Source: Hawksworthiomyces lignivorus (lineage: Eukaryota; Ascomycota; Sordariomycetes; Ophiostomatales; Ophiostomataceae). From it: DNA of 64,000 nt. The position numbers and the translations under genes are program-made. The stretch is taken from contig NTMA01000058.1 in the NCBI GenBank assembly GCA_002917075.1, forward strand, positions 62,001 to 126,000, written 5' to 3'. How positions within the stretch are numbered: position 1 is the first letter of the stretch; every line of letters starts with the position of its first letter. Positions 43,931-55,107 of the stretch are shown here, piece after piece. The notes under the pieces were generated by a model. It saw only the letters and a list, made by a program, of their open reading frames with translations, made no database searches and had not been told where the DNA came from.

Positions 43931-46923
43931 CGCAGCGAAGGCGAGCGCACGCGATGCGCGCTCTGGGATCTCCAATTGACGCTCGGTTCTTTCTATGACT
44001 TGTAGGCTATAGAGTATGAATTACAAAAGCGCATCCTTCTTTACGTCACTATTTGTTCAGAACTCATAGGTCGCTGCCGCGGAACTCGGTTTGTGAGTCG
44101 AGACTTTCGTGGACGAGGTCTAGCTGTGTGGTATTATGAGCTTTCATGGACAGCAAAATATGGTCACGTGTATGACCCCGTGATCGTGTTGCAAACGAGA
44201 AGAGAGCGACAACGAAAGACTTCCGTTTGTCTGTAAGCTACATAGACTGGGATTGATTTCAAAGGAAGCAAACGATTTGTTTGCCTATAAAAGGATCAGA
44301 TCGTTAGTTTCCATTCTCATCCTCAAAGATAAAGGCTTAGCAAGCCAGCCAGCTAACCCGTTTCTTCATTCACGAGCCCCTGCCTGTGTAGACGCCTTCG
44401 ATGCTAAAACACTATACATGATGTCTTTACTAAAACAGTAAATAATCTGTTGCTCTCCTATCTTACAAAGCGAATAACACCCTGGATATGAATGACCTGC
44501 CGTCCTCCGAAAACAAAAGAATCGTCGTTCTATTCTGTCGTCTCTTGTGCTAGTCCACTCCCAGAGTCAAAGTCTTGGAAGAGTGAAGCACATAGGCGCT
44601 GCGCCATCCCAGCAAATCTTTCTCATTTAATTTTCTCGGGATGTTTCCTTTTATCTATTTCTCTTCAGCAGTGCAGCTTAATGTTTCTGTCTTCACAGAA
44701 ACATCAACAGCAACAAACAACAACGACAATGGTTCCGCTGTTTCTTTCTTTTTTCCCTTTTTTTTGAACTCTTGTACATTCACACTGCACAAGTACTGTT
44801 ATCCAGAAGAGTGTGCTCTCAATTTTTCTAAACCATGATCGATTATCAAACAGCCACCGTGATTGTGATAAATTAATCAATAACACAAAATCAATCAATT
44901 TCCTCAGTTGATATCGGTCCCATATCAAGTGGATGCAAGACTACGCTTGTCAAACAAAGACGGAATTGAGCCAATAAATATGGCACAGCACATTCTCACC
45001 CCACTGGTCGATGACGCCGAAATATATACGACTAGCTCACGACATTCACATTCAATTAGTTACTGTGGTGTATATTGCATCCCAAAAGCTTACGGAGAGA
45101 TGATTGCGACGTTGGAGGGAAGAGAGTTCAATTTTGAACTATGATAGACGCCAAGCTTCGCCGTTATGTAAGTGTTCGGATACTTAGTGGTGGTGGGAAA
45201 AACCCTCATAAAAGCGCTATGAGTTGCAACTTACAAGCAGCCCTCTAAATCTAGACGAGTTTCTTAAGAGGGAGTTCTGCCGGCTTACACTATCTTCCAA
45301 ACTAATAGAAAGGAGGAAATGTGACAGATTATTTGACTTGACGAGAGAGGAGGAGAGCATCGGCACTTTAGACAGAAAAAGAGAGGCAGAACATCCCTTT
45401 TAAGACAGAGATAAATCGAACAAGTCTATTCTCAAGTTTATTGGAGCAGTTTTGGTGGCTCGGTTGAGTTGAGAAGTCTGTCAGCTTCGCCCTCAATACG
45501 AATTCTGATTGTAGGGCAAGTCAGCTCGGCGTACTGCTTGTCATCGACTTTACTGTGAACGCCCGACAGGGTGTTCTCTTCGAGGACCAAGTTAAGTTCG
45601 GGCATTAGGAGGTTTAGTCTCGCGAGGTTCCGGAATCGTCTTGCAGTGGATCTTGCTCATCTTCATATCATAGGCGACTCATCATATGTTTGGTAGACTA
45701 CAACTTATATCGAGGATGCTTCAAATTAGAGATGGCGTTCGATATTTAATAATATAAACTGCCCTTACATGCGCTTACAATGGCAGCCTTCTCTTGAGCG
45801 CATTATAACTGGGCCACACCTTAGACGGACGTAAGCTTAAAGTCTACGTAAGCGCCTTCTACGAAAAGCGGCACACCATGGGTCAGCGTTGTTACTATAT
45901 GCACCTGTCAAATGGCCCAATCCTGTGAAACCACACTTATCCAGGGTTGGATATGTTAAATTTCAAATATTCTCGACCGCGCCATTTAATTGTCAAGTTG
46001 GTGTTACCTGCTCCTTTTTGTAAGCGCACATGCGTACCCTCTGCTGCTCTATCTATACCTGCGGCAGACTCCTAGTTAATATTCAACCGACTCTTCCAGA
46101 TATGGAATATGGTTGTTCGTTTCCAAGACCGACGGTTAGGATGCTTTGGAACCCCAAGCAAGGCTAGAGTTCATCTTCGCTCTGGCTTGCTTGGCTTGGC
46201 TCTCACAACATCTCCATCTTTCAGGCGGAACAGTCCCTAACATCATCTTTTCTTATGTCTTCTCACAAAGGCTTTTCCTTCCCTTAAATCTGTCCGGAGG
46301 CTGCACGATGCGGCCACTTAGCGGCTATAAAGTCCATCTCCTGGAGAAGCCGGAGCATCTGCTCTAGAGAGTTCTATCAGACACAGAGGTTCGTAACTGG
46401 AACTTGCCAATAAAGCCATTAAACACTGCATACTGATCATTACGACACAGATTGATGCTGAGATCCTCAATTCTCTGAACTTCTTAGAAGTGGAAATTTT
46501 TTCCTGCAGTGCGCCTTTAGGAAGCCAGTCCGATGTACTTCTTCTTCAAGTCGCCATACATCTTCTTGAATACAAATTAGAGCGGGAGGCTTAGGTTCAG
46601 TTTATTGTTGCTTGAAGCAACGATCCTGCCGTCTGTGAAGCAGCGTATCGCTCGTATTGCATGGATGCGCAAGGCAGACTGCGGCTGTGATATAGCACAG
46701 ACCACGCCAGGCAATTTTGAGGCAATTATTGACCAGCAGGCTTTGGTGCAAGGCTGTATAGTTGGCTATTACTATTCGAATGCAGTTGTTGCCCTGCTGA
46801 GCCACGCTGGTGCTCATGACACGTTGACGATGCAGCTTGATGCAGTTTTGAAGATTTGAATGTTCAAGATGACCTTCAATATTCAAATGTATGTAATTAT
46901 CAATTTTTCTTGGGATAGGAGAT
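43931..46923. other. AT-richer intergenic region
   Basis: About 3 kb with lower GC than the flanks and no intact gene recognised. The first few hundred bases should hold the DIM-5 promoter. From about 45430 to 46590 the minus strand carries several short coding-like fragments (listed separately). Confidence 0.5.
45430..46590 (-). pseudogene. Possible decayed protein gene (scattered coding-like fragments)
   Basis: On the minus strand, several short stretches read like ordinary protein but are separated by stops or frame changes. Near 46560: KKMYGDLKKKYIGLAS then stop. Near 46380-46480: IEDLSINLCRNDQYAVFNGF then stop, with a frame change into QMLRLLQEMDFIAAKWPH. Near 45840-45900: VPLFVEGAYVDFKLTSV then stop. 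At 45608-45441: a short frame starting MPELNLVLEENTLSGVHSK and ending at a stop after LNSTEPPKLLQ. I recognise no family. The alternative is chance open frames in intergenic DNA. Confidence 0.28.
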
Positions 46924-49900
46924 ATGGCTGCCGCTGCCGCAGAGCAACATGCGCTCTATACTCATGAGCTGCTGGGCCGAACGGCTGCTTGGCGCTTTCG
47001 AGATGCACCATTCGGAGTGCGCGATTTCGACAGGATCTGTGTCGACAATAATGCCCTATCCTTTGTGCGAGATGGTGCCCAGCTGTCATTCTGCATTCTC
47101 ATCTCCGCCGGCGCATCGCATGTGGCAACTGTCGAAGGCTGTCCTGCGGCGAACACCATCAGAGTCACGGTCTACCATCTCGATCAAGGTTTCCAAGCGA
47201 AGTGGTCCGCTTCGTATATAACCACTAGAGAGCAGACACCGGGAGAGTCGTTCTCCGAGTCTGTAAATATGCACGGCGGCATCACGGAAGATGGCGCGTC
47301 TGTCCTCGTAGTATACAGGCCGGTCGGGATGTCAACCATGGCTTTCACCGTAACGAAGGATGGGTTTACGCCCAGGACACCTCCCTCCGAGACGGCGGAA
47401 GGTTACTCGATTTCTAGCGGCGCAGTGTCTGATGACAGCGAGCACATCTTTTATACCAAACGCGGCAAAGCATTCGGCAGCGGCGGTGAAGCTAAAGCGG
47501 TTCAGGCGTGCTCGTTGCGCGACCTCAGCCGCCAGCGAGCAGTGACATTTTCGTTTGGCGACGGCTATCGTATGAGGAGCACGCGCTTGCTACGGCCGCT
47601 GCGGCTGCGGGGCCCAGCCTACATGGCTGTAGATACCACCGAATCCCTCGACGGAGACATTGAGAGGGGAATTATGAAGGTTGCATCGTCGGACGGTGCT
47701 GTGCAGTGGCATGCGTCTGGGCTCAGCTCGATCACGAGCTATGGAAGCAAGCTGAACGCCACCGTCTCGCCGGATGGCAAACACATGTTCTTTGTCGACA
47801 AAGACGAGGCGATGCTTCAACACTGGGATCTTAGACGGCCAACACTGCAGCCGATCGAAAAGGTGTCGCTCCCCGGAGTGGAATATGCCCAGAGCCGGAG
47901 ATGGATTATCCGCGGACAAGCGACAGTCATCCGGGACGCAGTCGCGAAGAAGATTGACCGTATCTGGTTCTCGCCTGCCTGCAGCGTCGTCACAGTCATC
48001 TCCGCTAGTGCCCCCTCTACTATCGTCAACTGTTTCTTGGCTTGCAATCTCCAGCTCCTCTTTCACCAAAAGTTCCAGCACGCGACATGGGGTGGTCTGG
48101 TGCCGCTTCACATTGGGCTCAATACGTCTACAGGATTGACTATTGTCAGCATGTCGCCAACCTTGTCCTACAGCACGCCGAATCGCGAAGAAATTGTCGT
48201 CGGTGTGCTGGGCGCGATGCTTCCGCTAACGGAGACATTCTTGAGACTGAAGCGGATCGAAGAGTACTTTGACTCCATAGGCAGCAGAATTGCGACGTTG
48301 ACAAAGTCTGTCAAAGCCGGTGAAGCGAATCCCGTCTGTCGATACAGCTGGAAGCCGGGCGTGTTTGATCGCGACGACGCCCACCCCCTGACACGCGAGC
48401 TGGGACGAGCGCCAACGACGACGGCTGAGGATGCGAGACGGCGGTGGGAGTTCTACGACAGCGTTTTTGCAAACCCGTCCGCCTCGGTGAGCATGCCATC
48501 GACGCCAGAGATCCGCGCTGTCGTTATGCCACACCTATTCTCGTTCAAATACCCTTGGGACCGGGACAAGGCTGTTAGCATCTTTGCCATCATGATGAAA
48601 AACGAGTACCACATTATTGCAATTGGACCATCGCCGAGCGCCCCGGGCAGAAGCCCCGACGTTATTCGCGTCCTCTATGCGAGCGACATCAAGACGTCAG
48701 GGGAGGCCGAGCAGCTTATTGAATTCTACGAAGCGGGCAGCAACTTCATCTTGCGCGTCTTTCGAGAGCAAGGCTACGCCGGCGCGTATTCAGGAGCGCC
48801 AATGCCCTTGCCGAGATGGACCGTTGCTTCGCCGCATTTCTTGGAAGACGACGCCTGGTACGATCTGTTCGTCGTCCACCGGGCGGCGCACGTCGCCTTG
48901 CCGAATGGGTGGACGCGGACGCCCAATACTGCCCTGATGGCTACGTCTACGATCCATGCGTATTTCAAGCCACACACGTTTGTGGTCATGGCTGTCGTCG
49001 ACTACGGCAGCCGTGCCAGTGCCGCGTACGCCCCGGCCAAGTACTTGCTGTGGCAGGAATACGGCCTCCGTGGCCTTCGAAAGCCGAACACAAATGACAT
49101 CTTTTTCGGCGGCGGCGAGTATGCCAAAGTGCTGGGCCCCTATTTTCGCTCCATTTACGACGACTCATCGTACGACGACTCGAGCCCCCTGTTTCCCAGC
49201 ACCTTGGCGCTCGTCTGCAACGTGGCTTACCGGTCACGGGAGACCGAGCGCGCCGATGCTTTCTTCCGGAGACTCCACCAAGAGAACCGTCTCTTGCTGG
49301 CCAACACGCAGTCTGTTAGCTGCGCCCTGCCCCTGGCATGCCGGGTGCGGCCGACGGCAACGCTCTCGCTCATGCGCCACATTGTACTGTTTCACTTCAA
49401 GATGGGCGATGTTGGGGCAGTGGAGGCAAGAAGTGGCGTCTCGAGAATGTTCAGCTTCATGGACATCTGGCGCGCTGCGATGTCTCGTCGATCGGCTTCC
49501 TACGACGTGCCACAGGAGCCCAACACAAGCCACGTGACGCTTCCCCTGCAAGGCTTCTGCTCGTTCAACAAAAAGCTGTACAGAACGCCGCCGCTCTCGG
49601 CGAACGATCGCGACAATGCGCTCTGGGAATTTGTTCGCGCTACATCTCCTGGTGACGGAGAGCCCTCTCTGGCATGGGAGTCGCATATTTTGGACGCGGT
49701 TGCGCACAGTGGGAAGGCCCCAGCGAGTCCATTCACGAGGCTGGTCGAGGAGATCCTGTGCATAAAGAATCGTGACACTCGGTTGTCCTTCTTGAGAGTT
49801 CCATGGCTGGAAAAGTTGCTGTTTTGGAAGCTGAACAAGTTTGGCCAGCGTGTCTATCTTGCTCGCACTGTTCTTCCCGTCGTGGTCCTCTTTGCCGTCC

Positions 49901-51081
49901 ACCTTGCGGTCGGGATCCTCTCCACCAAAACTGACGATCGACGAAATGGGAAAACCGGGGTCGTCGTCACCGTCCTGGCCTGCATTGAAGCCGTCGTCTC
50001 CTGCTACATTCTCTACACAAAGGCCTGGATGGTCTACCGCGTGCGCCGTATCTTCTTTCGGTCCATCTCCAACTACGCCAGCCTGGTTGCTGTGTCGCTT
50101 GGCTTAACCCTTTTCAGCATGATCGTGGCCAAGAAGACACCTCCACGGGCCTTCCTCGGCTTCTCGACATTCGTCTTCCGTCCGAACCATAAAGGCGCTC
50201 TACATCATCGTGATTACCATCCTATTCCTGAACACGCTCATCGCCATCCTGAACCTGAGGATCAAGCGCGCTGACAAGAACGCCGAAAATCTGTACATCA
50301 TCCAAGCGGCCTCGCTGTAGCTGGAAATCGAGCTCGGCTTGCTCTCGTCGACTGAGCGTGCGTGGCAAGATTGGTTTCCCGAGTGGTTTTCCTACACGAT
50401 GACTGAGACGGAGAAGCGCACCTGGAATGAGTTCGTGATCAAGAACCCGCTGAAATGGACTGAAGAGAACAGTGCGGGAGAAGACAAGGACCACGCCCCT
50501 GCGCCACCTGCGGAAGAAGAAGCCGCTTCAGCCCCAGCAGCCGGGTCCGCTGTCGAGGCCGGCGACGCCGCGGTGGCAACACCATCGTCGTCGAATCAGA
50601 CCGCTGCGCAGTCGACACCGGAAGCGGCGGAGGCCAGCGCTGGGACTGCAGCAAGCTCAGCTGCGCAGCAGCAGGGCAGAGCCGACACACCGGCGCCGCC
50701 GGCTCCTCCACCGCCACCGCCGATCACGAATCTCGACGACATCCTCGGACAAACTAACGACAATCGCACCCCTCCTCAAGAGGGTAGCGCGGACGCACTT
50801 GGCGACGACGAAGTGATTAGTGAAGATGACGACTTGTTGAGCCGACGGGCCGCCAGCAATAGCGGTGTGAGCAGCGAAACGGCCAATCCAACACAGCCGG
50901 TTCAGCATCTGCGGATACGGGTCCGCTCGGGATCCGGCACTGCTTTGTGTGCGGCTCGCCCGGGAAGCCGTGCTCAGGCTGCAAGGCGGTTGCGTACTGT
51001 GGGAAGGACCACCAGAAGGCGGATTGGGACCGGCATAAGAGCGAGTGCAAACGAAAAGGAAAGGCCAAGGCATCGGACTAG
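46924..51081 (+). pseudogene. Broken beta-propeller/TRP-like ion-channel gene with C-terminal MYND finger
   Basis: A long open frame (46924-50274, 1116 codons) starts with an apparent beta-propeller-like region (SPDGKHMFFVDKDE, IDRIWFSPACSVVTVISAS). It then has membrane helices TVLPVVVLFAVHLAVGIL, VVVTVLACIEAVVSCYILY and YASLVAVSLGLTLFSMIV. At about 50175-50190 the sense reading jumps one frame straight to a final channel-type helix LYIIVITILFLNTLIAILNL. The intervening helices and pore loop expected in six-helix channels are absent, suggesting an internal deletion. That frame has an in-frame TAG at 50318-50320 (where CAG would fit), then continues LEIELGLLSS, DWFPEWFSYTM and NPLKWTEEN. A Pro/Ala/Ser linker follows. 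A second frame change precedes a complete MYND zinc finger (CFVCGSPGKPCSGC...YCGKDHQ...HKSEC) ending at 51081. Codon use is less GC-biased than in neighbours. Similar channel-MYND layouts are, in my recollection, commoner in early-diverging fungi. Confidence 0.6.
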
Positions 51082-51894
51082 TTTCTTTCTAAAGAACAAT
51101 GAGCAAGGATGCTTTGCTGGGGAAGATTGGGCGGTGGGGCAGCCTTTTGGCGATCTTCAATGTCTCAGGCTCAAGCCAAAGTGCAAACGTGGGTGCTCAT
51201 GGGGATCGCTTGCAGATCTCACAAATTTGAACAAAAAGATGAATGATGCTCTCCGTATAATACTCTCTAGATTTCTTATTTTATTCGCAATAGACCTCCA
51301 TTCTTTGTTTACTTCATTTGTGTTATCGTTTTTATGGTGCACGTCGTAGCATTGCTAGTCGACGAACACCCCCTTCTGCCTCTCAACAACTCTCAAGACC
51401 CTGTAATTATTTTAAAATATTGATGAAATCCTGACTATTTGTATACTACATGAGGTACCAGCACCTCGGGACACCATTATAACTACCGTCGCTGTTCGAT
51501 GGGAGGGGAGGAGGGGAAATCTAGATCCTGTTTTCGAACAACACACGACAAGATGGTAGTTCCGATAATAACCTGGGTCGTGCAATTCCCAGACCTAATG
51601 CGCCTTTAGTGCTGTTTGTTTTACCAATGACGCTGGAGATAATTGCCAATCATATCAGAGACTGGGCGTGCTCCGGTGATAAAAGATAGGCCGGAGGTGG
51701 CCGCCATCGCTAAGTCGTGATGGATATGACCAAATCTGTGGGGAAGCCATCGGGTTCGTGTAAGCGATCGCCTGCTTAAGGACCTGACAACTGATCAACG
51801 CATTCCCTGCGGCTGAGAAAATACAACCATACACACAAACACGGACGCAGAAAAAAAAAACAAGCTTTGAGCGAATCTAACTTGCACATTAATC
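51082..51894. other. Intergenic region upstream of the aldolase
   Basis: About 810 bp of AT-rich DNA; no gene seen. It contains the aldolase promoter and an A-run (51851-51860) before the start. Confidence 0.5.
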
Positions 51895-53007
51895 ATGGCC
51901 CCCTCTGCGGTTGACGAGCCCAAGGCCGACGCGGCCGTTGCCACCAAGGCTAGCCTCACGTCGGGCGACCCGTCTCTGGCACACATCACCGACGAGGACG
52001 GCCAGCCGCCCGTGTTCGAGGACCCCATGGAACACCGCAAGTATCTCAAGCACCGCTTAGCCCTCGCCTTCCGCATCTTCGCCAACCACGGCTTCATGCT
52101 GGGCATCGCCGGCCACATCACCGTGCGGGACCCGGTCGACCCTACGAGCTTCTGGGTCAACCCCTTCGGCCTGCACTATGGCCTGATCACGGATGACGAC
52201 CTGATTCGGGTGAGTCACGACGGCGTGGTTCTCGAGGGCGGCAAGTACCGCAAGCTCAATTATGGTAGGTTATAGATTCCAAATCTCAGAGAGAGAGAGA
52301 CAGAGAGAATGCGTATCCATTTTTTTTTTCCTTCGTTCCGACGCTGACCCGATGCTGGTTTGCCTGCTCTTTCTATTGGTTAGCTGCCTTTGCCATCCAT
52401 TCGGAAATCCACAAGGCACGCCCGGACGTGCTCTGTGCGGCACATGCGCACACCATCTACGGCCGTGCCCAGTGCGCTACAGGCCGGCCGCTGGACATGC
52501 TGACGCAGGACTTCTGCATCTTCTACAAGGACCACGTTGTCTATCCGTATGTCGTGGCTCCCCTTCGTCCTGCTGCTCTAGCCTGAGTTAGTTTGTTGTG
52601 TTTCGTGCTGTTTTCTTTATGCATATCTAATCTTGCCTCTCCCCAACAGCAACTTTGCCGGCGTGGTTCTGGCACCCGAGGAGGGCCGCCGCATGGCCGC
52701 CGTGCTGGGAAACTGCAAAGCTGCCCTGCTGGTCAACCACGGCCTGCTCACGGCTGGCCCGTCCATCGAGGCCGCCGTCAACTGGTTCATCACTCTGGAG
52801 CAGTGCTGCCAGGTGCAGCTGGCCGCCGAGGCTGCCGTGGGTGGCCGCCGGGAGGAACTGCTCAAGATCGCTCCCGAGGAGGCTCTCAACACGTACCAGG
52901 CCACAGGCACCGCCAGCGGCGGGTACTTTGGCGGGCTTCCCCTGTTCCAGATGGCCGAGCGCGAGTTTGGCGAGAGCACGCACATGGGTCGCGGGCTGCG
53001 TCCGTAG
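51895..53007 (+). CDS. Class II aldolase/adducin domain protein
   Basis: Three exons: 51895-52264, 52384-52546 and 52650-53007; 296 aa. Introns are 119 and 103 nt. The fold is that of zinc-dependent class II aldolases related to L-fuculose-1-phosphate aldolase. Visible segments are [23 protein letters not shown], the substrate-side [24 protein letters not shown], the zinc-ligand motif AAHAHTIYG, and the third ligand region [11 protein letters not shown]. Many fungal paralogues exist with unknown substrates, so only a lyase-like or epimerase-like activity on a sugar phosphate or related hydroxy compound can be suggested. The N-terminal 40 residues are disordered. It lies immediately after the broken channel gene but shows no functional link to it. 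Confidence 0.94.
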
Positions 53008-55107
53008 GAGATTCCCAGGTGCGGAGGAGAGGGGGGGAGAGGTGGGGACGAGAAAGAGAGGAGGTAGTCTCACAGCGTTGCAAAACAGGAGGAGGTGGTG
53101 CTGAAGAGTGTCCCCCTCAGCGGAATAAGCTGCTGTATCTGTGTTGTTGGTAAGCACTATCCGCTGTCGCAGAGTTGAGCTCCTATTTTCATGCGTCTGG
53201 CATAGATTTGTGACGTTTGCACAGACGACAAGCTGGCTCAAGTGCACGGAACAAATAACAAAACGAAATATATGTAATGGAGAGATAACATGGTACACGT
53301 ACAATGAAAAAGATAAGCTGGGCGATGTGTGCAGATCTTGAGCCCTTGGCAGATCCCCCGGAGGATTTGCCTCTTATTGTTCTCTTTGTTCATGAGAGCT
53401 TTGTGAAAAACAAAAGGCAATTCAGCAATAATGCAAAACAACAAGAAACCATCAAAATGGATGAATTAAGCTTCTGTTCAATTTAGAGTTAACCTGCAAA
53501 ATGCTTCAAATCTTGGGCGGCCCACTGACTTGCATTTGTCGCACTTCTGATAGGAGCTGCATCTCGTTCTTCTTTACTTTTTGGCAGCATTGAAAACACT
53601 TCCGAGAGCTATCGTGGCTGTGCAGACTCGGTGCCAGAAGAACAAAAACGGCACCATTGTGTCATCATGGGCGATGAGGAACACCCAACGGGCTCCGGCG
53701 CACAGATGTAAGACAGTGCGTTCTTCTCGCTGTTTGGGATCACCATAAGTGGCCTAGACTGAGCAGCTTCTTTTCTACCGTGCAGGAGTACCCAGTTCTT
53801 GAATCTTTCAAAGTGGATAATTCTTCTCTTCTATCCTGCTATAGGCTCACGGAACCGTTCAATTCCACAGATAAGGTTGACTTTCTGCCTCCTGGAAGCG
53901 CCCGTGTCTAGAGGTAGGATTGCGAGCTGAAACGATCCGCCTTGTGGAGATCGAAAAAGAGTAGAAAACCAGGTCTTCCAAACGGCCACATTCTTCTTGA
54001 GTGGCTAGGCCACCCCTGTATATTTGAACCTGACCCCCCGTTTCATCGACGGTAGGCATACTTGTAAATCAACCTTTTTTTTTTCATTCATTTTTCATTA
54101 TTTCCCTCACTCGTCAGGACGACTTTCTCAGCTCCGAATCTTTGATCGTCACGGCTGTTTATCTAGAATCGGCAGTCTCGTCAAAGTCAAATGTAATCTC
54201 TTCCGAAAGCGATGGTACCTGGCATGGCCTCTCATCTCAAAACGAATGTGCGTTGCAGTGACAGCTCGCCGTCTGTCCTAAGCACGTTCGACACATTGAT
54301 ATAAGCATTTTCATCAGGCTGATTTTCTCACACGTCTCCTCTTTTCTTGACGAGTTCGCCAAGCATTTCCCAGTTTGCCTGTTCTGGCGCTATAATTCGT
54401 CCGGCCTGGCCCGGTCTCGGCCATCGACGATGTGATACTCGAGATCCTGCCTCTGTCCCACGAGCCTCCACACCACTTGAGCCTCCCCTTGCTCGCCCTT
54501 GGCGAAAGCTGGCGGCAAGAGCAGCGGATATGGTGGATGGATCTGCGTAGTACTCCGCAGTTGTGCTCTTTTTGTGTTGCTCCGTACCATTCTTTTCTTC
54601 TTCGGTTGTTGGCGTGAACTCTGAACATGGCTGTCCTTGTCATGCCACTGGGGGCTCGGGTAGGAATTACTTCCCACCCTTTGCTCCTCCTAACATCCTG
54701 ATAAACGCGGTATCTACACCTTTTTGCTGCTCCTCACACACACACACACACACCCACACCACTGGCACGCGGGGGACCTGCATCTCGCAGACTGCCAGCA
54801 TGAACCTTGCTGCTTTGGATAGATGACACTCCATCCTTTCCCGTAGGTCTGCCCCAGGGCTCTGGATCCGGTCTGACTAGCCCATGACGTCGTTCCAGAC
54901 TGTGTCTCCCGCGGCTTTTACGGCATGCTTCTCGTCCATGTAGCCCCTCGTTCTCGATTGGTATCGGACCCTCTTTTACTTATTACCGCCTTTTCCTCCT
55001 TCTGCCCTGGTCTTCTTCTCTGTCTCTTCCTTCTCCATCGCCTCCTTGATGGCGTGCCGTTGCAGCTTTCTGTTCTCTCTTCTACCACCGTCAACTTTCT
55101 CGTCATC
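53008..55107. other. 2.1-kb region without a recognisable gene
   Basis: Mixed-composition DNA between two genes on the + strand. A (CA)n run at about 54735-54754 and pyrimidine-rich sequence before 55108 suggest a long promoter and leader for the downstream gene. No coding family recognised on either strand. Confidence 0.5.

Noticed and set aside
46605..46859. 84-codon open frame on + and a 94-codon one on -
   Set aside because: Both strands are open over the same bases, the + frame lacks an ATG start, and neither resembles a known protein.
50865..50905. 41-nt intron restoring the MYND frame
   Set aside because: Too short compared with all other introns here and lacking a branch site; kept only as a low-interest alternative, not as a feature.
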